Shown here one piece after another: positions 42,956-51,267 of a stretch of 64,000 nucleotides of DNA; positions within the stretch are counted from its first letter, which is position 1; each line of letters begins with the position of its first letter. The notes beneath the pieces are model-generated. The model was given only the letters and a program-made list of their open reading frames with translations. It did no database searches and had not been told where the DNA came from. The stretch spans positions 4,593,001-4,657,000 of the forward strand of contig NZ_JAKRKC020000001.1 of NCBI RefSeq assembly GCF_022664455.2, read 5' to 3'. The position numbers and the translations under genes were made by a program. This DNA is from Actinomadura luzonensis (GTDB lineage Bacteria; Actinomycetota; Actinomycetes; Streptosporangiales; Streptosporangiaceae).

Positions 42956-44079
42956 GCGGTCTTTCCGTGGCCAGGGAGAGGGTGGTCATCATCGGCGGCG
43001 GAGGAGGAAGGGGGGTCCGGGGAGGACGCGGCGCGCACGGCCTCGCGCCCGTACGCGATCATGCCGGAGGCGCGCGGGAAGTCCTCCAGCCGCCCGCCCA
43101 GCAGGTCGAGGGCCGGCAGCAGCGTCGCGGCCGGGACGCCGCGCGCGGTCAGGACGCCGGCCGTCCAGGTGAGGAAGCGGCCGAACAGCCCGGCGTCGTC
43201 CACGTAGAGCGCGGCGGCCAGGAAGTCGACGATGTGCGCGAGGTCCTCGGCGGTGTGCCGGCGCTGCTGCGGGGTGTAGGCCGCCATGGCGGGGATGCGT
43301 TCCTGGAGGTCGCCGAGGACGTCCCTGACCAGCCGCCGGGCCGACCGGCTGACCATGGTGTACTCCTGGTCGTCCAGGTGCGGCAGGTCGTCCACGGCCT
43401 GGCGGGGCGCGGCCGGGCGGGGCAGCGGGCCGGCGGCGAGCCGGTCGGCGGCGGCGCGGCCGTCCGGCGCCCAGGCGTCGGCGCCGAGCAGACGGGCGTA
43501 GCGGCCCTCCGGCCCGAACGCGGCGCCGCCCGCCATCACCGGCGTGCCGGTCGCCTGGCAGGCGGTGATGGCGGCGTGCGCGGCGGGCAGCCGGGTCGCG
43601 ATCGAGCTGGACAGCGCCACCACGTCGCAGGCGGTGCGGTGCAGGTGCGAGATGAGGTGCGGCGTCGGCACCTGCGCGCCGAGGTAGTCGACCCGCCAGC
43701 CGCGCAGCCGCAGCACCTCGGCGAGGATCCGGGCCGGCATGGAGTGCCATTCGCCGTCGATGCAGGCGACCGCGAGACGTCCGGTGGCCGGGCCGCTCGC
43801 GGCGGCGGCGCGGGCGGCCGGGTGGTGGGCGAGCGCGGCCAGCACCCGCTCGTTGACGGCGGTCGCGGTGTGCTCCTGCGCGACCGAGATCCGGTTGGTC
43901 TCCCACTCGCTGCCGACCCGGGCCTGCACGGGGGCGACGATCTCCAGCAGCAGCGTCTCCAGCGGGATGTCGTGGTCGAGCGCGGCGAGCGCGGCGTCGG
44001 CCGCGGCGTACTCGTCGCCGGCCACGGCGGCGTTCCAGAGCTTTTCGCGCCAGGCGGAGAACCCGTCTGCGTGCGTCAT
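42952..44079 (-). CDS. Cobalamin-binding (CarH-like) sensor protein
   Basis: 375 aa. Residues 1-95 form a helical domain containing W59-x9-E69-H70 (VGSEWETNRISVAQEHTA), the cap that covers the light-sensitive ligand of adenosylcobalamin in CarH-type photoreceptors. Residues 100-230 are a Rossmann-like B12 domain with E110-x-H112 (DGEWHSMP) as the likely cobalt-ligating histidine. The last 140 residues are helical (GLFGRFLTWTAGVLTARGVP). There is no MerR DNA-binding head. Coupled by 4-base overlaps to the PP2C phosphatase upstream and the STAS protein downstream. Confidence 0.85.
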   Translation of the reverse strand: MTHADGFSAWREKLWNAAVAGDEYAAADAALAALDHDIPLETLLLEIVAPVQARVGSEWETNRISVAQEHTATAVNERVLAALAHHPAARAAAASGPATGRLAVACIDGEWHSMPARILAEVLRLRGWRVDYLGAQVPTPHLISHLHRTACDVVALSSSIATRLPAAHAAITACQATGTPVMAGGAAFGPEGRYARLLGADAWAPDGRAAADRLAAGPLPRPAAPRQAVDDLPHLDDQEYTMVSRSARRLVRDVLGDLQERIPAMAAYTPQQRRHTAEDLAHIVDFLAAALYVDDAGLFGRFLTWTAGVLTARGVPAATLLPALDLLGGRLEDFPRASGMIAYGREAVRAASSPDPPSSSAADDDHPLPGHGKTA

Positions 44080-45773
44080 GCGGTGAACCTTCCCCGTCCG
44101 AGACCTCCCACCGCGCTCAGGTGCGCGCCGCGCGGCGCGGTGATGGCGATGACGGCCATGTCGTCGTGATCGCCGCCTCCTACCCACTGGGAGGCCAACA
44201 TCTCCACCCGTTCGGCGATGGCCTCGGGCGGCATGCCGCCGCACTGCCGGAGGTCCTCCAGCAGCCGCTCCTCGCCGAACATCTCGTCGCCGAGCGGGCC
44301 GCCCATGGCCTCGGTGATGCCGTCGGTGAACAGCAGGCAGGTCTCGCCGGGTTCGAGGGTCACCGTGTCGGTGACGCTCGTGACGCGTTCGAGCATGCCG
44401 ATGAGGGTGCCCCTGGTGCTGGCGGCCTCGACCCGCCCGTCGCCGCGCACGATGAGCGGCGGCGCGTGGCCGGCGCTGGTGAGCCGCAGCCGCACGCGGC
44501 CGCCGGCACGCCGGATCGAGGCCAGGACGAGCGTGACGAAGCGGGTGCGTTCGCCGCTCTTGAGCAGCACGCCGTTGAGCAGCTCCAGCACGCGCTGGTG
44601 GTCGTCGGCCAGCGGCAGCAGCGCCTGCAGGGTGTGCCGGATCTTGCCGGTCAGCACGGCCGCCTCCAGGCCCTTGCCGGCCACGTCGCCGAGCACCACC
44701 AGCGACTCCTGGCCGGGCTCGGCGGACGGGTGGAGGTCGTAGAAGTCGCCGCCGACGCGGGCGGTGTGCTCGGAGGGGCGGTAGCGGGCGGCGAGCTCGA
44801 CGCCCTCCAGGCTCCGTACGCGGGGCGGCAGGAGCTCGCGCATCAGGGTCTCGGTGATGCCGGCCTGCTCGGCGTACAGGCGGGCCGCGGACATGGCGGC
44901 GCCCGCGCGGGCCGCGAACAGCCGCGCGATCACCTCCTCGCCGTCGGAGAAGCAGGACTGGCCGCCGCCGCGCAGCAGCACCAGCGCCCCGGCGGGGACG
45001 CCGTGCCCGGGCAGGGCGCTCACCACCATCGAGCCGACCGCGCCCAGCCCGTCGCGGGCCAGCCAGCCGGGGGCGGCGGCGGGGTCGATCCAGCGGGAGG
45101 GCAGGGGCGGGTAGCCCTGCAGCGCCTCGGCGAGGCCCGGCACGGTCTCGGGGTCGACGGCCAGCTCCTCGCGGACGACGACGCCGTCCGGGCCGCAGTA
45201 GGCGATCGGGTGCCTGCGCCGGTGCGGCGGCAGGATGACCAGGGCGGCGTCGGCCAGGTGGCGGGCGGCCAGCCGGGCGGTGACCTCCATGCAGCGGTCG
45301 AGGTTGAGCGAGGACAGCAGCTCGCTGGAGGCGGTGTCGAGGAACGCGGTCCGCTCGCGTTCGACGCGCAGGGCGCGGGTGGCGCGTTCGAGGTCGGTGA
45401 CGTCGGAGAGCCACCAGGCGACGAGGTCGCCGTCGCGCGCCGGGCGGGCCTCGAACGTGGCCTCGCCGACGGGCCCGCGCACGACGCCGTCCGGTCGCGT
45501 GCCGTTGGCCGGAGGTGTGCCGCCGGCCGGTCGCGTGCCGTTGGCCGGGTGGGCGGCGCCGGCGGTCAGGGCTTGATCGTGGGCTTGGGACAGCCAGGCG
45601 GGAGCGGCGTCCGCCAGCGACGCGCCCGGCGCCGCCGCAGGCAGCAGGCGCAGCGCCACGTCGTTGGCCTGGGCGATGACACCTGCGGCGTCCACCACCA
45701 GAACCGGGTGAGGGGCGCCGCGCCACACGGCCCCGGTCTTGTCCTGCCCCAGGCTGCTCGTCAGACCTGTCAC
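44076..45773 (-). CDS. PAS-GAF-PP2C (SpoIIE/RsbU-type) phosphatase
   Basis: 565 aa. PAS domain about 18-130 (PHPVLVVDAAGVIAQANDVAL), GAF-like domain about 150-300, and a PPM phosphatase domain about 325-550 with GGDFYDLHP, GDVAGKGLEAAVLT, LLFTDGITEAM and GGGDHDDMAVIAI, so the metal-binding aspartates are present. It should dephosphorylate the STAS antagonist encoded two genes on. The only good start is GTG 45773, because in-frame stops lie just upstream; its ribosome site GGGAGG is 30 bases away, separated by a perfect 20-base palindrome. Confidence 0.9.
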   Translation of the reverse strand: MTGLTSSLGQDKTGAVWRGAPHPVLVVDAAGVIAQANDVALRLLPAAAPGASLADAAPAWLSQAHDQALTAGAAHPANGTRPAGGTPPANGTRPDGVVRGPVGEATFEARPARDGDLVAWWLSDVTDLERATRALRVERERTAFLDTASSELLSSLNLDRCMEVTARLAARHLADAALVILPPHRRRHPIAYCGPDGVVVREELAVDPETVPGLAEALQGYPPLPSRWIDPAAAPGWLARDGLGAVGSMVVSALPGHGVPAGALVLLRGGGQSCFSDGEEVIARLFAARAGAAMSAARLYAEQAGITETLMRELLPPRVRSLEGVELAARYRPSEHTARVGGDFYDLHPSAEPGQESLVVLGDVAGKGLEAAVLTGKIRHTLQALLPLADDHQRVLELLNGVLLKSGERTRFVTLVLASIRRAGGRVRLRLTSAGHAPPLIVRGDGRVEAASTRGTLIGMLERVTSVTDTVTLEPGETCLLFTDGITEAMGGPLGDEMFGEERLLEDLRQCGGMPPEAIAERVEMLASQWVGGGDHDDMAVIAITAPRGAHLSAVGGLGRGRFTA

Positions 45774-45779
45774 AACAGC

Positions 45780-45799
45780 GAGCCCGCCGCGGCGGGCTC
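45780..45799 (-). promoter_or_regulatory. Palindrome between ribosome site and start codon of the PP2C gene
   Basis: A perfect 20-base palindrome (GAGCCCGCCG and its complement) lies between GGGAGG (45802-45807) and the GTG at 45773. If it folds in the mRNA, the distance from the ribosome site to the start shrinks to CA plus GCTGTT, 8 bases. Unfolded, the spacing is too long for initiation. Confidence 0.6.
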
Positions 45800-45993
45800 T
45801 GCCTCCCTAAAGTCAATCGACGCATTACACGATCTCCTCCTCACTGTAGCCGAGGCTCGCCGCAGCGGAAGTCGCCGCGTTGATCGGGGGGCCTGGAGCT
45901 GCGGCGCGACGGGCGGCGCGCATGGACGCGGGGACCTGCGGGAACGGTGGCGGGCACGGGATCCGCGGCACGCGGGGGACGAGGGGGACGGCG

Positions 45994-47544
45994 ATGGCAC
46001 GCTGCCTGGTCACGGGGGCGACCGGCTACATCGGGGGACGGCTGGTTCCCGAGCTGCTGGCCGCCGGTCACGAGGTGCGGTGCATGGCGCGGTCGGCGTC
46101 CCGGCTGCGGGGCCTACCGTGGGCGGGACGGACGGAGGTCGCCGAGGCCGACGCCACCGACCCCGCCGCGACCCGCCGCGCCCTGGAGGGCGTCGAGGTC
46201 GCCTACTACCTGATCCACACGATGGCGGCGACCCGCGAGTTCGCCGAGCGTGACCGGCTGGCGGCCCGCACGTTCGCCGCGGCGGCGGCCGAGGCGGGGG
46301 TGCGGCGGATCGTCTACCTGGGCGGGCTCACGGCAGGTGAGGAGCTGCCGGCGGGTGAGGAGCTGCCGGCGGGTGAGGAGCTGCCGGCGGGTGGGGCGCT
46401 GTCGGCGGGTGGGGAGCTGTCGCCGCACATGCGCTCGCGGCGCGAGGTGGGCGAGATCTTCCTGCGCGCGCCGGTGCCCGCCGTGGTGCTGCGGGCCGCG
46501 GTGATCATCGGGTCGGGCTCGGCCTCGTTCGAGATGTTGCGCCACCTCACCGAGCGGCTGCCGGTCATGACGACGCCGCGCTGGGTCCGTACCCGTACGC
46601 AGCCCGTCGCCGTGCGGGACGTGCTGCGCTACCTCACGGCGTGGGCGTCCGTCCCCGGCGAGGTGAACCGGGCCTTCGACATCGGCGGCCCGGACGTGCT
46701 GACCTACGCCGACATGATGCGCGGGTACGCGGCCGTGGCCGGGCTCCCCCGCCGGGTGATCATCCCGGTGCCGCCGCTGACGCCCAAGCTGTCGAGCTAC
46801 TGGGTGGGGCTGGTGACGCCGGTCCCGGCGGGCATCGCCCGTCCGCTGGTGGAGTCGCTGCGCAACGAGGCGGTCTGCCGGGAGCACGACATCGCCCGGT
46901 ACGTGCCGGACCCGGAGGGCGGGCTCATCGGGTTCCGGCGGGCGGTGGCGCTGGCCCTGATGAAGATCAAGGAGGCGGACGTGGCGACGCGCTGGTCGTC
47001 GGCGTCCACGCCGGGCGCCCCCAGCGACCCGCTGCCGACCGACCCTGGCTGGGCGGGCGGCAGCCTCTACATCGACCGCCGCGTCGCCGAGGTCGCCGAC
47101 CCGGACGCGCTGTGGCGGGTGATCGAGTCGATCGGCGGCGACAACGGCTGGTACTCGCTGCCGGTCGCCTGGCACCTGCGCGGCCTGCTCGACCGCCTGG
47201 TGGGCGGCGTCGGCCTGCGGCGCGGCCGGCGCGACCCGGCCCGGCTGCGGGTCGGCGACTCCGTGGACTTCTGGCGGGTGGAGGAGCTGGAGCCGGGCCG
47301 GCTGCTGCGCCTGCGCGCCGAGATGCGGCTGCCCGGCCTGGCCTGGCTGGAGCTGGGCGTGGCGCGGAGGGGCGGGCGGGCGTACTACACGCAGCGCGCG
47401 ATCTTCCACCCGAAGGGCCTGCTCGGGCACCTCTACTGGTGGGGCATCTCCCCGTTCCACGGGCTGATCTTCGGCCGCATGCCGGTCAACGTCGCCGCCG
47501 CCGCGAGGATCCGCGCCCGGCGGCCCGCGGAGGGCGCGCGTTAG
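45994..47544 (+). CDS. SDR / DUF2867 fusion protein
   Basis: 516 aa. N-terminal atypical SDR: CLVTGATGYIGGRLVPELLAAGHEV, VEVAYYLIHTMA, IVYLGGL. The C-terminal part from about 355 is DUF2867 (SLYIDRRVAEVADPDALWRVIESIGG to GRMPVNVAAAAR). Such proteins are annotated as NAD(P)H-binding oxidoreductases of unknown substrate. Residues about 114-144 are a five-copy six-residue repeat (GEELPA type) in a surface loop just after IVYLGGL. ATG 45994 follows a GGGGGA site. Confidence 0.85.
   Translation: MARCLVTGATGYIGGRLVPELLAAGHEVRCMARSASRLRGLPWAGRTEVAEADATDPAATRRALEGVEVAYYLIHTMAATREFAERDRLAARTFAAAAAEAGVRRIVYLGGLTAGEELPAGEELPAGEELPAGGALSAGGELSPHMRSRREVGEIFLRAPVPAVVLRAAVIIGSGSASFEMLRHLTERLPVMTTPRWVRTRTQPVAVRDVLRYLTAWASVPGEVNRAFDIGGPDVLTYADMMRGYAAVAGLPRRVIIPVPPLTPKLSSYWVGLVTPVPAGIARPLVESLRNEAVCREHDIARYVPDPEGGLIGFRRAVALALMKIKEADVATRWSSASTPGAPSDPLPTDPGWAGGSLYIDRRVAEVADPDALWRVIESIGGDNGWYSLPVAWHLRGLLDRLVGGVGLRRGRRDPARLRVGDSVDFWRVEELEPGRLLRLRAEMRLPGLAWLELGVARRGGRAYYTQRAIFHPKGLLGHLYWWGISPFHGLIFGRMPVNVAAAARIRARRPAEGAR
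46336..46425. repeat. Five in-frame 18-base repeats in the SDR gene
   Basis: Unit GGTGAGGAGCTGCCGGCG: three identical copies (46336-46389) and two diverged ones (46390-46425). They code for GEELPA repeats in a loop of the SDR domain, so copy changes would keep frame. Confidence 0.9.
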
Positions 47545-47558
47545 CGCCCGGCCGGGGC

Positions 47559-48986
47559 TCAGAGAGACGGGTCCGCGACGACGGCGGCGAGGCGGGCGGC
47601 GAGCGCGCCCAGCTCGGCGGGGGCGAAACGGGCCAGGCGGCCGGTCAGCGCCAGCTCGTACCGCGTGCCGCGCGGCGTCGCGGTCAGGCCCAGGTCGAAG
47701 CCGCCGTCGTCCACCTCGTGCTCCCAGACGCGGACGTCGAGGCCGGGCCAGCCGCGCGGCGGGGCCGGGTCCTCGCGGTGCACGAAGGCCGCCTGGAACG
47801 ACGGGTGCACGCCGGGCAGCCGGTGCCCGCCGAGCCCGGAGACCAGCGCGTCGAACGGGATCTCGTTGGCCAGCGCCCCCGCCACGGTCTCGCGTACGCG
47901 GGCGAGCAGGGCGGGGAAGCCGGTCAGGCCGCCGAGGTCCACGCGGAGCGGCACCAGGTTGATGAAGCAGCCGACGACCGGCTCCAGCTCGCGGCGGGCG
48001 CGGCCCGAGGTGACCGTCCCCACCACCAGGTCGGACCGGCCGGTGAGGCGGCGCAGCAGCACCAGATAGGCGGCCAGCAGCGCGGCGAACGCGGTCACCG
48101 GAGCGCCCCCGCCGCCCCCGGCCGGGGCGGCGCGCAGCCGGTCGACCAGGTCCCGCTCGACGCGCACGCTCGCCGTCGCGGCGGCCCGCCCTCCTGTCGC
48201 GCCGATCGCGGCGGTGGCGGGGAGGCGCGGGAACAGCGGTTCGAGGCCGGCCAGGCGGTCCCGCCAGTACGGCAGCCGCCCCGGCAGGCGCTCGGCCGCC
48301 CGGCGCACCGACCAGGCGGCGTAGTCCGCGTACTGCGGGACGACGGGCGGCAGGTCGGCGCCCCCGTACAGGGCGGCCAGGTCATCCGCGACCAGCGCCA
48401 CGCCCGCCCCGTCGCAGGCGATGTGGTGACACACCAGGAACAGGCGGTGCTCCAGCGGCCCGAGCCGGTAGACGGTGAGCCGCAGCAGGGGCCCCCGCGC
48501 CAGGTCGAACCGCTCCCCCGCCGCGGTCAGGGCGAGGGCCAGCGCCTCGGGCTCGCGGGCGGGCTCCGGCAGGCAGGTCAGGTCCACCAGCTCAAGCGGC
48601 ACCGGCTGCGCCGGGCGGACCACCTGGTGCGGCAGCCCGTCGGGGGCGGCGTAGCGGGTGCGCAGCGCCTCGTGCCTGGACACCAGCGCGCTCAGCGCCG
48701 CCGCGAGCCGCGGCAGGTCCAGCTCGCCGGTGACGGCCAGGCCCAGGGTGACGTTCGGCGGGGCGGCCTCCGGGGTGACCTGGCCGGCCAGCCAGACGCG
48801 GCGCTGCTCGTGGGAGCACTCCATCGGCTCGCCGGCGCGCGGCAGGACGGGGACGGCCGCGGCGGCGGCCTTGCGGGCCAGCAGCCGGGTCATGAGCTCC
48901 CGCCGATCAGCGGACAGAGCGGCGGACGGGGCGGCGGACGGGGCGGCGGACGGGGCGGCGGGCCGGTCGGCGGGCTGCCGCGTCAT
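47559..48986 (-). CDS. Stand-alone NRPS condensation-domain protein
   Basis: 475 aa with a single condensation fold. The catalytic HHxxxDG is intact as HHIACDG at 187-193; ECSHEQRRVWL is motif C1 and VGCFINLVPLRVD matches C5. Before it lies LSADRRELMTRLLARKAAAA (25-44), a helical segment of the type found at NRPS subunit ends. An ADGAA-type 12-base repeat encodes AAPSAAPSAAPS near the N terminus. It would join an acyl or aminoacyl chain held on a carrier to an amine, possibly moving a unit from the free carrier at 55004. Last gene of the leftward arm, coupled to E2. Confidence 0.88.
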   Translation of the reverse strand: MTRQPADRPAAPSAAPSAAPSAALSADRRELMTRLLARKAAAAAVPVLPRAGEPMECSHEQRRVWLAGQVTPEAAPPNVTLGLAVTGELDLPRLAAALSALVSRHEALRTRYAAPDGLPHQVVRPAQPVPLELVDLTCLPEPAREPEALALALTAAGERFDLARGPLLRLTVYRLGPLEHRLFLVCHHIACDGAGVALVADDLAALYGGADLPPVVPQYADYAAWSVRRAAERLPGRLPYWRDRLAGLEPLFPRLPATAAIGATGGRAAATASVRVERDLVDRLRAAPAGGGGGAPVTAFAALLAAYLVLLRRLTGRSDLVVGTVTSGRARRELEPVVGCFINLVPLRVDLGGLTGFPALLARVRETVAGALANEIPFDALVSGLGGHRLPGVHPSFQAAFVHREDPAPPRGWPGLDVRVWEHEVDDGGFDLGLTATPRGTRYELALTGRLARFAPAELGALAARLAAVVADPSL

Positions 48987-50257
48987 GCCGGGTCCTCGGC
49001 GAGGGCGGCGGGGGCTTCGAGCGCGGCGCGGAGGGCGTCCAGGAAGACGATGGCGTCGTGGCCGTTGACGTAGCGGTGGTCGTAGGCCAGGCCGAGGTGG
49101 ACGGTGTGGCGCACGGCGAACCCGGCGGAGCCGTCCCCGCCGCCCGGCGCCGGGACGATCTCGCGTTGCGGAGCCGCCAGCGACAGGGCGCAGATCTGGC
49201 CGGGGAAGACGATGGGGATGGCCAGCGTGACCGTGCTCTCGTTGTGCAGGGTGAGCGTGATGTTGCCGCCGCTCAGGTCCTCCTCGTGCAGGCCGCCGCG
49301 GAGCGCCGCCACCCGGTACGCCATCAGCGTCCGGGAGATCTCGCGCAGCGAGCGGCCGGTGGCGTCGCGCACCACCGGCACGAACAGGCCCTTGCCGACG
49401 TCCATCGTCACGCCCACGTGCGCGGCGGCGGCGCGCCGCACCCGGCCGGGGCCGACCGGCGTGGCGAACAGCAGCTCGAACCGGCCCGCCAGGCCCGCCA
49501 CCGCCTTCACCAGCAGCTCCGGCAGGCCGATCAGGGTGCGCAGGGCGGGGGTGAGCTCGCGGCCGAGCCGCAGCGCGTCCTCGACGTCGACCTTGACGAC
49601 CGTGCAGGCGGCCGGGACCTCGCGGTGGGCGCGCGCCACGACCTCGGCCACCCGCCGCTGCGACACCGGCAGGACGATGTCGTCAGCCGTTCTCCCGCTG
49701 CCGGGACCGGTCTCCTCCCGGGCCGCGCCCCGCCGTGACACGTCCGCTACGGACGGGGCCCCCACGGGTGCGGTGCTCGCGGTGTCGAGGGCGGAGCGGG
49801 TAGGGGCGGGGTGGGTGGGGGCGGGGTGAGTGAGGGCGGCGACGTCCTCGCGGCGGATGAGCTTCTTGCCGAGGGAGCGGAGGGCGTCCTCGCCGATGCC
49901 GAGCTCGTCCATGAGGCGGCGGGCCGGGGCGGTGACGACCAGCTCGGGACCGGCGGCCGGGGCGGCGTCAGGGGCGGCGTCAGGGGCGGCGTCAGGGGCG
50001 GCGTCTGGGGCGGGCCGGACGGGGGCGGGGCCGGCGAGGCTGGCGATGGCCTCGCCGGGCGCGCACTCGGCGCCCTCCGCCACCAGGTGCCGCAGCACGC
50101 CCTCGCGTTCGGCGGCCAGCTCCTCCACGGTCTTGGAGGTCTCGACGAGGGCCAGCACGTCGCCGGGCCGCACCGTCGCGCCGTCCGCGGCGACCCACTC
50201 CAGCAGCAGGTACCGGGCGTCGTTGCTGTTGATCTTGGGGACGACGACCGCGGTCAT
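48983..50257 (-). CDS. Dihydrolipoamide acyltransferase (E2) of a PDH-like complex
   Basis: 424 aa. Lipoyl domain 1-75 with lipoylated Lys42 in ETSKTVEE; linker with PDAA repeats; E3/E1-binding domain around 115-145 (APARRLMDELGIGEDALRSLGKK); catalytic domain from about 195 with the active-site stretch DHRYVNGHDA (His394). The usual DHRxxDG has Asp; here Asn398 takes that place. ATGA overlaps link it to E1beta upstream and the condensation protein downstream. No E3 gene lies nearby, so a housekeeping E3 would have to serve, or reoxidation is not needed. Confidence 0.9.
   Translation of the reverse strand: MTAVVVPKINSNDARYLLLEWVAADGATVRPGDVLALVETSKTVEELAAEREGVLRHLVAEGAECAPGEAIASLAGPAPVRPAPDAAPDAAPDAAPDAAPAAGPELVVTAPARRLMDELGIGEDALRSLGKKLIRREDVAALTHPAPTHPAPTRSALDTASTAPVGAPSVADVSRRGAAREETGPGSGRTADDIVLPVSQRRVAEVVARAHREVPAACTVVKVDVEDALRLGRELTPALRTLIGLPELLVKAVAGLAGRFELLFATPVGPGRVRRAAAAHVGVTMDVGKGLFVPVVRDATGRSLREISRTLMAYRVAALRGGLHEEDLSGGNITLTLHNESTVTLAIPIVFPGQICALSLAAPQREIVPAPGGGDGSAGFAVRHTVHLGLAYDHRYVNGHDAIVFLDALRAALEAPAALAEDPA
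49959..50006. repeat. Four 12-base repeats in the E2 linker
   Basis: GGGGCGGCGTCA repeated four times (last copy ending T), coding for PDAA units between the lipoyl and subunit-binding domains. In-frame, so linker length can drift without breaking the gene. Confidence 0.85.
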
Positions 50258-51267
50258 GCCAGCGCCTCCAGGACGGCCAGGCGGATGGTGTGGGCGTGCA
50301 CGAGCACCTCGCGTTCCAGGTGTGGGGCGGCCGGGATGATGCTGTCGGCGGCGCTGACGAGCGTGATGGGCCGCGCCAGCCGCCCCCACAGGACGGGGTA
50401 CAGCCGGGTGGCCACCTCCGCGCCCCAGGTGCCGCCGGCCGGGCCGTCCTCGGCGACGCAGACGTGCCGCCCGCGCGGCAGCAGCCCGCCGAGGTCGAAC
50501 GGGTACAGCCGGGCGGGCACCAGCAGCTCGCACAGCACGTCGTGCTCCAGCAGCAGCTCCCGCATGGCCTCCAGGGCGCGGTGCGCCATCCCGCCGGGCG
50601 CGATGATCGTGCAGTCGTAGCCGGTGACGCCCTCGACGCCGACGCGGACGACGCCGTCCGGCCGGTCCGGGGGCTCGTACCTGAACAGCTCGTCCACGAC
50701 GCCGTCGCGGAACATGCGGCGGGTGTAGAGCACCTTGTCCTCGAACAGCAGGGCCGGCCGGCCGGCGGCGAACCCGTCCTCCAGCAGGGCGCGCGCGTCG
50801 TGGAACGGGGTCAGCTCCAGCACCGACAGCCCGGGGACGCCGAGGAAGTGCTTCTGCGGGCTCTGGCTGTGCGTGGGCCCGTAGCCGCGCCGGCCGCCCG
50901 ACGGGCAGCGCACGATCAGCGGCATCGGCACCGGGCGGCCGTACATGGCGGTGGACTTGCTGGCGAAGTTGAGGAGCTGGTCGAAGGCGAGCGCCGCGAA
51001 GTCGGCGAACATGATCTCGACGATGGCCTTGTCGCCGCCGAGCGCCAGCCCGGCGCCCGCGCCGACGATGGCGCTCTCGCTGATCGGCGTGGAGCGCACC
51101 CGCTCCCCGAACCGCGAGGACAGCCCCTTAGTGATCTTGAAGGCGCCTCCGTACGGGTCGGCGATGTCCTCGCCCAGCACGTGGACGGCGGGGTCGGCGG
51201 CCAGGACGTCGTGCAGCGCGCGGTTCAGGTGCTCCGACACCCGCTCCGCGCGGACGGGCTCCCTCAT
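50254..51267 (-). CDS. E1 beta subunit of a PDH-like complex
   Basis: 337 aa transketolase-type subunit: VLGEDIADPYGGAFKITKGL, STPISESAIVGAGAGLALGG, EIMFADFAALAFDQLLNFASK, and RCPSGGRRGYGPTHSQSPQKHFLGVPGL are all conserved E1beta segments. It pairs with E1alpha to bind thiamine diphosphate. ATG 51267 overlaps the E1alpha stop. The gene is in the leftward arm of the NRPS cluster, so it probably supplies a special acyl unit rather than acetyl-CoA. Confidence 0.92.
   Translation of the reverse strand: MREPVRAERVSEHLNRALHDVLAADPAVHVLGEDIADPYGGAFKITKGLSSRFGERVRSTPISESAIVGAGAGLALGGDKAIVEIMFADFAALAFDQLLNFASKSTAMYGRPVPMPLIVRCPSGGRRGYGPTHSQSPQKHFLGVPGLSVLELTPFHDARALLEDGFAAGRPALLFEDKVLYTRRMFRDGVVDELFRYEPPDRPDGVVRVGVEGVTGYDCTIIAPGGMAHRALEAMRELLLEHDVLCELLVPARLYPFDLGGLLPRGRHVCVAEDGPAGGTWGAEVATRLYPVLWGRLARPITLVSAADSIIPAAPHLEREVLVHAHTIRLAVLEALA

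Noticed and set aside
45700..45825. An ATG at 45825 with an excellent AGGAGGAG site as start of the PP2C gene
   Set aside because: It lies in a different phase from the phosphatase and its product over the phosphatase gene has no family likeness. It could be a leader peptide start, but nothing supports that.
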